A stretch of DNA of 11,533 nt from an uncultured Flavihumibacter sp. (GTDB lineage Bacteria > Bacteroidota > Bacteroidia > Chitinophagales > Chitinophagaceae). The position numbers and the translations under genes are program-made. The stretch covers positions 1-11,533 of the forward strand of contig CAMLRX010000152.1 in the NCBI GenBank assembly GCA_946482545.1, given 5' to 3'. The notes under the pieces are model-generated. The model saw only the letters and a list, made by a program, of their open reading frames with translations, had not been told where the DNA came from and made no database searches. Below are positions 1 through 6,224 of the stretch, in pieces (position 1 is the stretch's first letter; each line of letters opens with the position of its first letter).

Positions 1-1331
1 GCGCCTTTGGGGCCAACCTGGCGGATCACCACCACATCACCTTCTTTCACACGACCACTCTGGATGCCTGCAATCAGGGCGTGTTCGCCATCGAATACGC
101 GTGCAGGTCCTTCGAAGCGTTCACCTTCTTTACCGGTGATCTTGGCTACACTGCCGCCTTCGGCGAGGTTACCGTAAAGTATCTGAAGGTGGCCGGTGGC
201 TTTCAATGGTTGCTCCAGCGGATAGATGATCTTTTGTTGATCGAAGTCGAGCGAAGGTACTTCCGCAAGGTTTTCCGCCAGCGTTTTACCGGTGCAGGTA
301 AGGCAATCGCCGTGCAGCAATCCTTTCTCCAGCAGGTATTTCATCACAGAGGGAACGCCGCCATGTTCGTGCAGGTCCTGCATCAGGTATTTACCGCTGG
401 GTTTGAAATCGGCCAGCAGGGGAACACGGTCGCTTACAGCCTGGAAGTCATCCTGTGTTAAGGGCACATCCACACTTTTCGCCATGGCGATGAGGTGCAA
501 TACAGCGTTGGTGCTTCCACCCAGTACCATGAGGGTTACGATGGCGTTCTCGAAAGCCTCGCGCGTCATGATATCGCGTGGTTTGATGTCTTTTTCCATC
601 AGCAGGCGGATGGCTTTTCCCGCGGCAACACATTCTTCTTTCTTTTCCTTGCTCAGCGCGGGATTGGAAGAAGAATAGGGGAGGCTCATACCCAAGGCTT
701 CAATGGCGGCCGCCATGGTGTTCGCTGTGTACATACCACCGCAGGCACCGGCACCGGGGCAGGAATTCATCACGATACCTTTGAAATCAGCTTCGTCCAA
801 CTGACCGGCGATTTTCTGACCAAGGGCTTCAAAAGAAGACACAATGTTCAGGTCCTGGCCTTTGTAATGGCCTGGTGCAATGGTACCACCGTACACCATG
901 ATGGCCGGACGGTTCAACCTGCCCATCGCGATGATGGAACCCGGCATGTTCTTATCGCAACCCGGCAACGCGATCAGTGAGTCATAATATTGTGCGCCGC
1001 AAACGGTTTCAATGGAATCTGCAATTACATCACGGCTCACCAGGGAGTAGCGCATACCATCGGTTCCGTTGGAGATACCATCGCTGACCCCGATCGTGTT
1101 GAAAACGAGACCAACAAGGTCCTGCTCCCATACGCCTTTTTTGACGACGGCAGCGAGTTCGTTCAGGTGCATATTACAGGTGTTGCCATCGTAGCCCATG
1201 CTTACAATGCCCACCTGCGCCTTCGCGAGGTCCTCGTCCGTCAGACCAATCCCGTACAACATGGCCTGCGCGGCTGGTTGCGTGGGATCCTGTGTGATCG
1301 TTTTACTGTACTTGTTCAGTTCCTGTGCCAT
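1..1331 (-). CDS. ilvD: Dihydroxy-acid dehydratase, C-terminus beyond window
   Basis: IlvD dehydrates 2,3-dihydroxyisovalerate and 2,3-dihydroxy-3-methylvalerate to the 2-keto acids that precede valine and isoleucine; it is a cytoplasmic iron-sulfur enzyme. The reading frame is open from the ATG at 1331 to the left edge, giving 443 codons, so roughly the last fifth to quarter is missing. Family signatures are plain: [11 protein letters not shown] (Cys52), PGCDKNMPG (Cys125 with the neighbouring Asp and Lys), [18 protein letters not shown] (Cys191 and Cys197) and [13 protein letters not shown]. Cys52, Cys125 and Cys197 are the expected cluster ligands. The start is favoured because the N-terminus ([10 protein letters not shown], then [15 protein letters not shown]) matches the family and nothing homologous lies upstream. 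The gene begins 24 nt after the U-tract of an intrinsic terminator that follows an Ile/Val-rich leader peptide, so it is probably controlled by attenuation. It lies downstream of leuACDB on the same strand. Confidence 0.98.
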   Translation of the reverse strand, partial: MAQELNKYSKTITQDPTQPAAQAMLYGIGLTDEDLAKAQVGIVSMGYDGNTCNMHLNELAAVVKKGVWEQDLVGLVFNTIGVSDGISNGTDGMRYSLVSRDVIADSIETVCGAQYYDSLIALPGCDKNMPGSIIAMGRLNRPAIMVYGGTIAPGHYKGQDLNIVSSFEALGQKIAGQLDEADFKGIVMNSCPGAGACGGMYTANTMAAAIEALGMSLPYSSSNPALSKEKKEECVAAGKAIRLLMEKDIKPRDIMTREAFENAIVTLMVLGGSTNAVLHLIAMAKSVDVPLTQDDFQAVSDRVPLLADFKPSGKYLMQDLHEHGGVPSVMKYLLEKGLLHGDCLTCTGKTLAENLAEVPSLDFDQQKIIYPLEQPLKATGHLQILYGNLAEGGSVAKITGKEGERFEGPARVFDGEHALIAGIQSGRVKEGDVVVIRQVGPKG

Positions 1332-1355
1332 TCTTGGTTAGTATTGATATAAATG

Positions 1356-1383
1356 AAAAAAGCCCGCCTTTTGAGAGGCGGGC
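1356..1383 (-). terminator. Intrinsic terminator (attenuator) before ilvD
   Basis: In minus-strand RNA the perfect 8-bp stem GCCCGCCU / AGGCGGGC (1383-1376 and 1369-1362) closes a 6-nt loop and is followed at once by six U (1361-1356). A-U and G-U pairs can extend the stem into the U-tract. The opposite strand lacks a comparable U-tract, so the terminator acts on leu-to-ilvD transcripts. It stands between the leader peptide stop and the ilvD start, the classical attenuator position. It is also the only strong terminator downstream of leuB, so it may end leu operon transcripts too. Confidence 0.88.
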
Positions 1384-1424
1384 CTTTATGTTGTGCTTAC
1401 TAATGCTACATTGACAGCTCGCCT
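1376..1424 (-). promoter_or_regulatory. Predicted antiterminator hairpin overlapping the ilv leader
   Basis: Leader codons 31-34 contain AGGCGAGC (1424-1417), which can pair with the terminator's 5' arm GCCCGCCU (1383-1376) through seven of eight positions, with one A-C mismatch and a 33-nt loop. AGGCGAGC is a near copy (7/8) of the terminator's own 3' arm AGGCGGGC. A ribosome stalled in the early Ile codons (24-26) would leave this segment free to sequester the terminator arm. A ribosome reaching the stop codon at 1408-1406 would roughly cover it and let the terminator form. The pairing is read from the sequence; the mechanism is inferred by analogy with known ilv and his attenuators. Confidence 0.65.
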
Positions 1425-1516
1425 GGATGTTCCGGAATAATAATAATGACAGCCACAATGGTAATGACCACTGCAACGATGTTTACGACATTAATATTGA
1501 TTCCTTTTTTGAACAT
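1406..1516 (-). CDS. Ile/Val-rich leader peptide of ilvD
   Basis: This is a 36-codon ORF (ATG at 1516, TAG at 1408-1406). It begins MFKKGININV, and residues 13-27 consist of Ile and Val except for Ala15, Thr19 and Ala22, ending in four consecutive Ile codons (24-27). In all, 9 Ile and 7 Val make up 16 of 36 residues; the single Leu comes after the run. The stop is followed 22 nt later by the terminator stem and then ilvD. This layout matches E. coli ilvL, whose leader has a similar Val/Ile run followed by proline. Here too a proline follows the run. The composition fits sensing of charged Ile and Val tRNA, the two end products that need IlvD. A consensus promoter places the likely transcript start only about a dozen nt before the ATG. 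The alternative, a small hydrophobic membrane peptide, explains the terminator and antiterminator less well. Confidence 0.82.
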   Translation of the reverse strand: MFKKGININVVNIVAVVITIVAVIIIIPEHPGELSM

Positions 1517-1534
1517 AGCGATTCTGCTGTATTG

Positions 1535-1565
1535 CAAACATAGCAATTGGCTGCCTTGCTCCAAA
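1535..1565 (-). promoter_or_regulatory. Bacteroidota-type promoter for the ilvD leader
   Basis: On the minus strand a TTTG (1565-1562) is followed after exactly 19 nt by TATGTTTG (1542-1535). This is a full match to the Bacteroidota housekeeping sigma consensus TTTG-N19-TAnnTTTG. Transcription should begin near 1528-1530, giving a very short 5' end before the leader ATG at 1516. It lies between leuB and the leader, so ilvD can be transcribed independently of the leu genes. Confidence 0.78.
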
Positions 1566-1588
1566 ATTTATTTTTGTTCCTGTTCATT

Positions 1589-2704
1589 TCAGATGATGGT
1601 GGATTTGCTCAGCGACAGGTTGCTCTTGTTGATCGCCGAGGGAATCTTATTCTCTACAAAATCCTTTACCAGGTCACCAATGGTGGTGGTGGTATAATTG
1701 TTTACAGGGTCGATATCCTTTGTTACGAATCCGTTTTCCAAAGTCCATTCCACAGCGGCGCGTACCAGTTTCGCTTCTTCGAACATGTTGAAGTAATCGA
1801 GCATCATAGCGGCGGAAAGAATGGAGCCAAGCGGGTTGGCGATGTCTTTTCCCGCAGCCTGCGGGTAAGAACCGTGAATGGGTTCGAACATGGCGGTACC
1901 GGTTCCCACTGACGCGGAGGGCAACATGCCCAGTGATCCGGTGATCACGCTGGCCTCGTCGCTGATGATGTCGCCAAACATGTTCTCGGTGAGGATCACA
2001 TCGAATTGTTTGGGGTTTACGATCATCTGCATTGCGGCGTTGTCCACAAACATATAATCAACGGTTACTTCAGGATAGTTCGCAGCCATTTCCCGTACCA
2101 CGGCGCGCCATAAGCGGGAAGTTTCCAGCACATTGGCTTTGTCAACCAGCGTCAGCCTTTTCTGGCGTTGCATACTTTGTTCGAACGCGAGTTTGGCGAT
2201 GCGTTCGATCTCGTGGCGGTGATAGGTACAGTCGTCCATAGCGGTGTTGCCATCTTCGGAAAGTTCTTTCTTACCGAAATAGATGCCACCGGTCAGTTCG
2301 CGGTAGATGACCACATCTACCCCCTCAAGGTTTTTAGGTTTGAGGGGGGAGAGATGGTGCAGTGCCTGGTACGTAGTTACCGGGCGGATGTTGGCAAACA
2401 ATTGCAGAGATTTCCGCAGTTTCAGCAGCCCTTGTTCGGGGCGTACTTTAGCGGACGGGTCATTATCGTATTTGGGGTGACCGATCGCTCCGAAGAGGAT
2501 CGCGTCGCTGTTCAGTACTACTTCGAGTGTTTCATCGGGAAGGGGAGAACCGGTTTTGTCGATAGCATCGGCGCCCATCAGGCAGAACTCATATTCAAAC
2601 TCGTGGCCAAAGCGTTGTGCAATGGCATCCAGCACTTTCATCGACTGCTTGGTGACTTCGGGACCGATCCCGTCTCCATATATTACCGCAACTTTCTTTT
2701 TCAT
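1589..2704 (-). CDS. leuB: 3-isopropylmalate dehydrogenase
   Basis: LeuB oxidises and decarboxylates 3-isopropylmalate with NAD+ to 2-ketoisocaproate, the third step of leucine synthesis, in the cytoplasm. The 371-residue product has the usual length and family layout: GDGIGPEVT near residues 10-18, substrate-binding arginines R97, R107 (FANIRPV) and R135 (YRELTGGIYFG, with Tyr142), Lys189 in the LVDKANVL motif, Mg-binding D221, D245 and D249, and the signature NMFGDIISDEASVITGSLGM. The C-terminal tail after about residue 350 is a little extended and Ser/Lys-rich. Its start lies 29 nt after leuD on the same strand, so it is the last gene of leuACDB. No terminator follows directly; the next strong one is the ilvD attenuator about 200 nt downstream. 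Confidence 0.98.
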   Translation of the reverse strand: MKKKVAVIYGDGIGPEVTKQSMKVLDAIAQRFGHEFEYEFCLMGADAIDKTGSPLPDETLEVVLNSDAILFGAIGHPKYDNDPSAKVRPEQGLLKLRKSLQLFANIRPVTTYQALHHLSPLKPKNLEGVDVVIYRELTGGIYFGKKELSEDGNTAMDDCTYHRHEIERIAKLAFEQSMQRQKRLTLVDKANVLETSRLWRAVVREMAANYPEVTVDYMFVDNAAMQMIVNPKQFDVILTENMFGDIISDEASVITGSLGMLPSASVGTGTAMFEPIHGSYPQAAGKDIANPLGSILSAAMMLDYFNMFEEAKLVRAAVEWTLENGFVTKDIDPVNNYTTTTIGDLVKDFVENKIPSAINKSNLSLSKSTII

Positions 2705-2733
2705 TTCAAGGAGGTGTTTTAGTGTAGGCTGAT

Positions 2734-3315
2734 TCAGCGTTGTTTTTCGTACGCTTCAATATCTTCGCGTATGCTTAACAGGTAGTCGATATCATCGTAC
2801 CCGTTCAGCAGGCAGGTTTTCTTGTAATTGTTGATGTCGAAACTTTCCGAGGCGCCTGTTGCATCAATGGTGATGGTTTGGGCGGAGAGGTCCACGGTAA
2901 GTGTGGCGTCGGCAGGCTGGGCGAAAATTTCCTGGAGGAAGGCCTCGCTTACCTGAACAGGCAGTACGCCGTTGTTCAACGCGTTGTTCTTGAAGATGTC
3001 GGCAAAGAAGCTGCTCACCACCACGCGGAAGCCATAATCGAGTATGGACCATGCGGCGTGTTCGCGGCTGGATCCGCAACCAAAGTTCTTGGCGGCTACC
3101 AGGATGTTCCCGGAGAAAGCCGGATTGTTCAGCGCGAAATCTTTTTTGGGTTGGTGTTCATCATCGTTCTCATAACGCCAGTCGCGGAAAAGATTCTTTC
3201 CGAATCCTTCCCGTGTGGTGGCCTTGAGAAAACGCGCGGGTATGATCTGGTCTGTATCGATGTTCTCGATATTCAGCGGAACGAACCGCGACGTTACTGT
3301 AGTGAATGCTTGCAT
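2734..3315 (-). CDS. leuD: 3-isopropylmalate dehydratase small subunit
   Basis: LeuD is the swivelling small subunit of isopropylmalate isomerase. With LeuC it interconverts 2- and 3-isopropylmalate through 2-isopropylmaleate. The 193-residue product has the expected length. It shows the N-terminal block [12 protein letters not shown] (about residues 19-30), the hallmark [13 protein letters not shown] (77-89) and [13 protein letters not shown] (108-120), where the aconitase-like fold contacts substrate. The ATG at 3315 lies 21 nt after the leuC stop, which implies co-transcription and probably coupled expression with its partner subunit. There is no Shine-Dalgarno sequence upstream, as usual for the phylum. 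Confidence 0.97.
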   Translation of the reverse strand: MQAFTTVTSRFVPLNIENIDTDQIIPARFLKATTREGFGKNLFRDWRYENDDEHQPKKDFALNNPAFSGNILVAAKNFGCGSSREHAAWSILDYGFRVVVSSFFADIFKNNALNNGVLPVQVSEAFLQEIFAQPADATLTVDLSAQTITIDATGASESFDINNYKKTCLLNGYDDIDYLLSIREDIEAYEKQR

Positions 3316-3336
3316 GTTTTGTTCTGTTCCGTTCGT

Positions 3337-4740
3337 TTATTGTTCAATCAGTTCTCTTACATCTGTTACCACGCCTGTAATGGCTGCGGCGGCCGCTGTG
3401 AGCGGGCTTGCCAGTAAAGTACGTGCGCCCGCGCCCTGCCTTCCCTCGAAATTCCGGTTGGAAGTGGAGATGCAGTATTTGCCTGCGGGGATTTTATCTT
3501 CGTTCATACCCAGACAAGCGGAGCATCCTGGCTGGCGCAGCATGAATCCTGCGGACTCCAGCACCTGGTCTATGCCTTCTGCTTTGGCTTGTTTTTCTAC
3601 CTGCTTGCTGCCGGGAACGATCCATACTTCCACGCCATCGGCTTTTTTCTTTCCTTTCACAAAATCGGCCACAAGGCGAAGGTCTTCGATGCGGGAGTTC
3701 GTGCAACTGCCGATGAAAACGTAATCCACTTTCTGTCCTTTCACGGCCATACCGGGTTCGAAGCCCATGTAAGCGAGTGATTTCAGGAAAGAAGGTTTTT
3801 CCGTTTCTTCCATCGTATCGGTAGAAGGAATATTGCCTGTAACGCCCACGCCCATTCCCGGGTTAGTGCCATAGGTAATCATCGGCTCAATGTCTTCGGC
3901 TTTGATGTTGATCTCCTTGTCGAAGCTGGCATCCGCGTCAGAATACAGTGCTTTCCATTCCGTAAGCTTCTTCGTCCATTCATCTCCTTTAGGCGCGAAC
4001 AGCCGGCCTTCCATGTATTGGAAAGTCGTTTCGTCCGGTGCGATCAATCCGCCACGGGCACCCATTTCGATGCTCATGTTGCAGATGGTCATCCGTGCTT
4101 CCATGCTCAGGCTGCGGATAGCGGAGCCGGCATATTCCACGAAGTAACCGGTAGCGCCGGAGGCGGAGATGAGTGATATAATATATAGTATGATGTCTTT
4201 AGAGAGTACGCCGCTCTTCAGTTCACCTTCCACGTTGATGCGCATCAGCTTGGGGCGGCTCTGCATCAGGCATTGTGAGGCGAATACCATTTCCACTTCG
4301 CTGGTACCGATGCCGAAGGCGATGGAGCCGAAAGCGCCGTGGGTGCTGGTATGGCTGTCGCCGCAAACGATGGTCATACCGGGTTGGGTGATGCCCAGTT
4401 CAGGACCGATCACGTGCACGATGCCCTGGAAGGGATGGCCCAGACCATAAAGTTCCACGCCGTGGTTGGCGCAGTTCTTAATGAGTTGGTCTACCTGTAA
4501 ACGCGAAAGCTCCTCCTTGATGGGAAGGTGCTGGTTGAGTGTGGGAACGTTGTGGTCCGCGGTGGCAACGATCTGTTGCGGGCGGAAAACTTTCAGGCCG
4601 CGGTTTTCAATGCCTTTGAAAGCCTGCGGGCTGGTTACCTCGTGGATGAAATGTTTGTCGATATACAATACAGAAGGTCCTTCCGGAATGGATTTTACGA
4701 CGTGCTTGTCCCAGATCTTATCGAATAATGTTTTTCCCAT
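3337..4740 (-). CDS. leuC: 3-isopropylmalate dehydratase large subunit
   Basis: LeuC is the iron-sulfur catalytic subunit of isopropylmalate isomerase, of the aconitase family. The 467-residue product matches family length. Three cysteines sit in the conserved contexts that hold the [4Fe-4S] cluster: C346 in [13 protein letters not shown], and C406 and C409 in [15 protein letters not shown]. Other aconitase-family blocks are [14 protein letters not shown] (126-139) and [12 protein letters not shown] (425-436). The ATG at 4740 gives the standard [16 protein letters not shown]-terminus. A 110-nt gap separates it from leuA, the longest inside the operon; a strong hairpin lies there. LeuD follows after 21 nt. 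Confidence 0.98.
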   Translation of the reverse strand: MGKTLFDKIWDKHVVKSIPEGPSVLYIDKHFIHEVTSPQAFKGIENRGLKVFRPQQIVATADHNVPTLNQHLPIKEELSRLQVDQLIKNCANHGVELYGLGHPFQGIVHVIGPELGITQPGMTIVCGDSHTSTHGAFGSIAFGIGTSEVEMVFASQCLMQSRPKLMRINVEGELKSGVLSKDIILYIISLISASGATGYFVEYAGSAIRSLSMEARMTICNMSIEMGARGGLIAPDETTFQYMEGRLFAPKGDEWTKKLTEWKALYSDADASFDKEINIKAEDIEPMITYGTNPGMGVGVTGNIPSTDTMEETEKPSFLKSLAYMGFEPGMAVKGQKVDYVFIGSCTNSRIEDLRLVADFVKGKKKADGVEVWIVPGSKQVEKQAKAEGIDQVLESAGFMLRQPGCSACLGMNEDKIPAGKYCISTSNRNFEGRQGAGARTLLASPLTAAAAAITGVVTDVRELIEQ

Positions 4741-4765
4741 TGAATCTTTGAACTTTTTTAAAGAG

Positions 4766-4789
4766 GGCGTGATGCAGAAGCATCACGCC
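4766..4789 (-). repeat. Perfect 10-bp hairpin between leuA and leuC
   Basis: Minus-strand RNA can form GGCGUGAUGC / GCAUCACGCC around a 4-nt loop, ending 25 nt before the leuC ATG. The following bases (CUCUUUAAAAAAG) are not a clean U-tract, so it is unlikely to be an efficient terminator. It may protect an mRNA end, mark a processing site, or adjust LeuC expression relative to LeuA. The structure is visible; the role is unknown. Confidence 0.6.
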
Positions 4790-4850
4790 GTACCTAAACT
4801 AAAACACATGTGAAAACTTGCCGTTGTGTTGTGCAACAGAGCGGCAGGCA

Positions 4851-6020
4851 CTATGCGTGTACTGTTTCGGCTTTGTATGATTTGGCGAGGGTGGCCAGGT
4901 CGGCGTCCTCTACTTCTTTTTTACTGTCGGCCACCTGCAGGAACCTGTCGTACAGCACATCCACATCGTTCCTGTTGAACTCGAAGCCGAGTTTCAGGAA
5001 GCGGTAGGCGAGTGCGGAACGTCCGCTGCGGGCGGTGAGCACGATTTTAGAACTTTCAGCGCCCACTTCTTCGGGGGCAATGATTTCGTAGGTGCTGGTA
5101 TCTTTCAGGAATCCGTCCTGGTGGATGCCTGAGGAGTGCGAGAACGCGTTCGCGCCTACGATGGCTTTGTTGGGTTGTACGGGCATCCGCATGGTATCGG
5201 AAACCAGCCTGCTCATCGGGTTGAGCTGTGTGGCATCGATCCCGGTGTACAGTCCCAGGTGTTTGTGTTGCTGGATCACCATTACTACTTCTTCCAGCGA
5301 GGTGTTTCCAGCTCTCTCACCGATGCCGTTGATGGTACATTCGATCTGGCGGGCGCCTGCCATGGCTCCTGCGATGGAGTTGGCGGTGGCCAGGCCCAGG
5401 TCGTTATGGCAATGGCAGGAGAGGATAGCTTTGTCGATATTCGGCACGTTGTTCATCAGGTAAGCGATCTTCTCGCCATACTGATGCGGCAAACAGTAGC
5501 CGGTGGTATCGGGTATATTCACCACGGTAGCGCCTGCGGCAATCACCGCTTCCACTACACGCGCGAGGTATTCATTGTCTGTTCTGCCTGCGTCTTCCGC
5601 GTAAAACTCCACATCATCCACAAAGTTGCGTGCCCATTTCACACACTGGATCGCCCTTTGAAGGATATCCTCACGGGTGGAATTGAATTTCGATTTAATG
5701 TGGGAATCGGACGTGCCGATCCCGGTATGGATGCGGGGCCTTTTGGCTGGCTTGAGCGCTTCGGCGGCGGCTTCAATGTCTTTCTGCACGGCGCGGCTCA
5801 ACCCGCAAACAGTGGCGTTCTTTACGATACGGGCTATCTCCTGTACGGATTGAAAATCGCCCGGACTGGAAATTGGAAATCCCGCTTCGATCACATCCAC
5901 ACCCAACGATTCCAGTTTTTCCGCCAGTTGAACTTTCTCCTTCGTATTCAGTTTACAGCCCGGAACCTGCTCGCCATCGCGCAGGGTGGTGTCGAAAATG
6001 TGGATCTTAGTACCGTTCAT
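4851..6020 (-). CDS. leuA: 2-isopropylmalate synthase, short form without regulatory domain
   Basis: LeuA condenses acetyl-CoA with 2-ketoisovalerate to 2-isopropylmalate, the committing step of leucine synthesis. The ATG at 6020 gives 389 residues starting [21 protein letters not shown], the canonical start of this TIM-barrel family. The frame stays open upstream to 6134, but those codons lack an ATG and lie mainly in or before the predicted promoter. Metal ligands are expected at D15, H203 and H205 ([11 protein letters not shown]) and N239 (GERAGNTS). HSSGIHQDG (295-303) is the acetyl-CoA/linker block. The protein ends soon after this linker, so the roughly 120-130-residue C-terminal leucine-binding domain of long-form LeuA is absent. 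Related enzymes such as homocitrate or citramalate synthase are alternatives, but the leuCDB context and [10 protein letters not shown] argue for LeuA. It is first in the operon, behind a 5' UTR with a possible attenuator. Confidence 0.96.
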   Translation of the reverse strand: MNGTKIHIFDTTLRDGEQVPGCKLNTKEKVQLAEKLESLGVDVIEAGFPISSPGDFQSVQEIARIVKNATVCGLSRAVQKDIEAAAEALKPAKRPRIHTGIGTSDSHIKSKFNSTREDILQRAIQCVKWARNFVDDVEFYAEDAGRTDNEYLARVVEAVIAAGATVVNIPDTTGYCLPHQYGEKIAYLMNNVPNIDKAILSCHCHNDLGLATANSIAGAMAGARQIECTINGIGERAGNTSLEEVVMVIQQHKHLGLYTGIDATQLNPMSRLVSDTMRMPVQPNKAIVGANAFSHSSGIHQDGFLKDTSTYEIIAPEEVGAESSKIVLTARSGRSALAYRFLKLGFEFNRNDVDVLYDRFLQVADSKKEVEDADLATLAKSYKAETVHA

Positions 6021-6045
6021 AGTTAGCGTTAAAAGTAAAAAAAGT

Positions 6046-6099
6046 GCAGACTGCTTATTTTTTTGTATTGCCTGCCGTATGAATTTGTAAACAGTCTGC
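6046..6099 (-). promoter_or_regulatory. Long-loop terminator-like hairpin in the leuA 5' UTR
   Basis: The leuA leader RNA has a perfect 8-bp inverted repeat, GCAGACUG (6099-6092) and CAGUCUGC (6053-6046), enclosing 38 nt. It is followed by AC and then seven U, ending well before the leuA ATG at 6020. The 5' arm starts about where the transcript should begin. The shape resembles a conditional terminator or a structured leader element. I see no ATG-started leader peptide inside the predicted transcript, so it would not work like the ilvD module. A ligand or protein sensor is speculative. Confidence 0.45.
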
Positions 6100-6103
6100 G
6101 TAA

Positions 6104-6135
6104 CGAAAATATCTTTCCTTATTTTCGTAATCAAA
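6104..6135 (-). promoter_or_regulatory. Predicted leuACDB promoter
   Basis: On the minus strand TTTG (6135-6132) is followed after 20 nt by TATTTTCG (6111-6104), a 7 of 8 match to the Bacteroidota -7 element TAnnTTTG. Transcription would begin near 6098, about 80 nt before the leuA ATG. It is the best match in the gap between leuA and the divergent gene. Confidence 0.55.
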
Positions 6136-6224
6136 CCAAAACATGCGCTTTTTTACACTCCACAATGGAGCGAAAAATCGCTGAAACGCAAGCTGGTTAA
6201 GGATTCTTACCTTTAAAAATTACG

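Noticed and set aside
495..1352. Plus-strand ORFs opposite ilvD
   Set aside because: The minus-strand frame encodes IlvD without interruption; these frames are shadows.
2707..2716. Perfect Shine-Dalgarno-like AAGGAGGTG on the plus strand
   Set aside because: No plausible plus-strand gene starts after it; the real genes here are on the minus strand, where the same bases read as CACCTCCTT.
4783..4809. Eight-codon ORF (MCFSLGTA) overlapping the leuA-leuC hairpin
   Set aside because: Only one Leu codon, no U-tract terminator, and too short to support as a leader.
5136..6026. 296-codon plus-strand ORF opposite leuA
   Set aside because: It is the antisense shadow of a clearly conserved gene, with low-complexity His/Gly-rich composition and no recognisable family.
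6021..6134. N-terminal extension of leuA by 38 codons, ending in a Leu-rich stretch (LFLLLTLT)
   Set aside because: It needs a TTG start, has no family homology that I recognise, and its first codons lie within or before the predicted promoter. The Leu-rich reading comes from T-rich UTR sequence in frame with leuA, with no stop codon, so it is not a leader peptide.
6055..6144. 29-codon ATG ORF on the minus strand ahead of leuA, with its stop beside the hairpin arm
   Set aside because: It has many aromatic residues but a single Leu, overlaps the predicted leu promoter, and no promoter motif is visible further upstream. Probably fortuitous.
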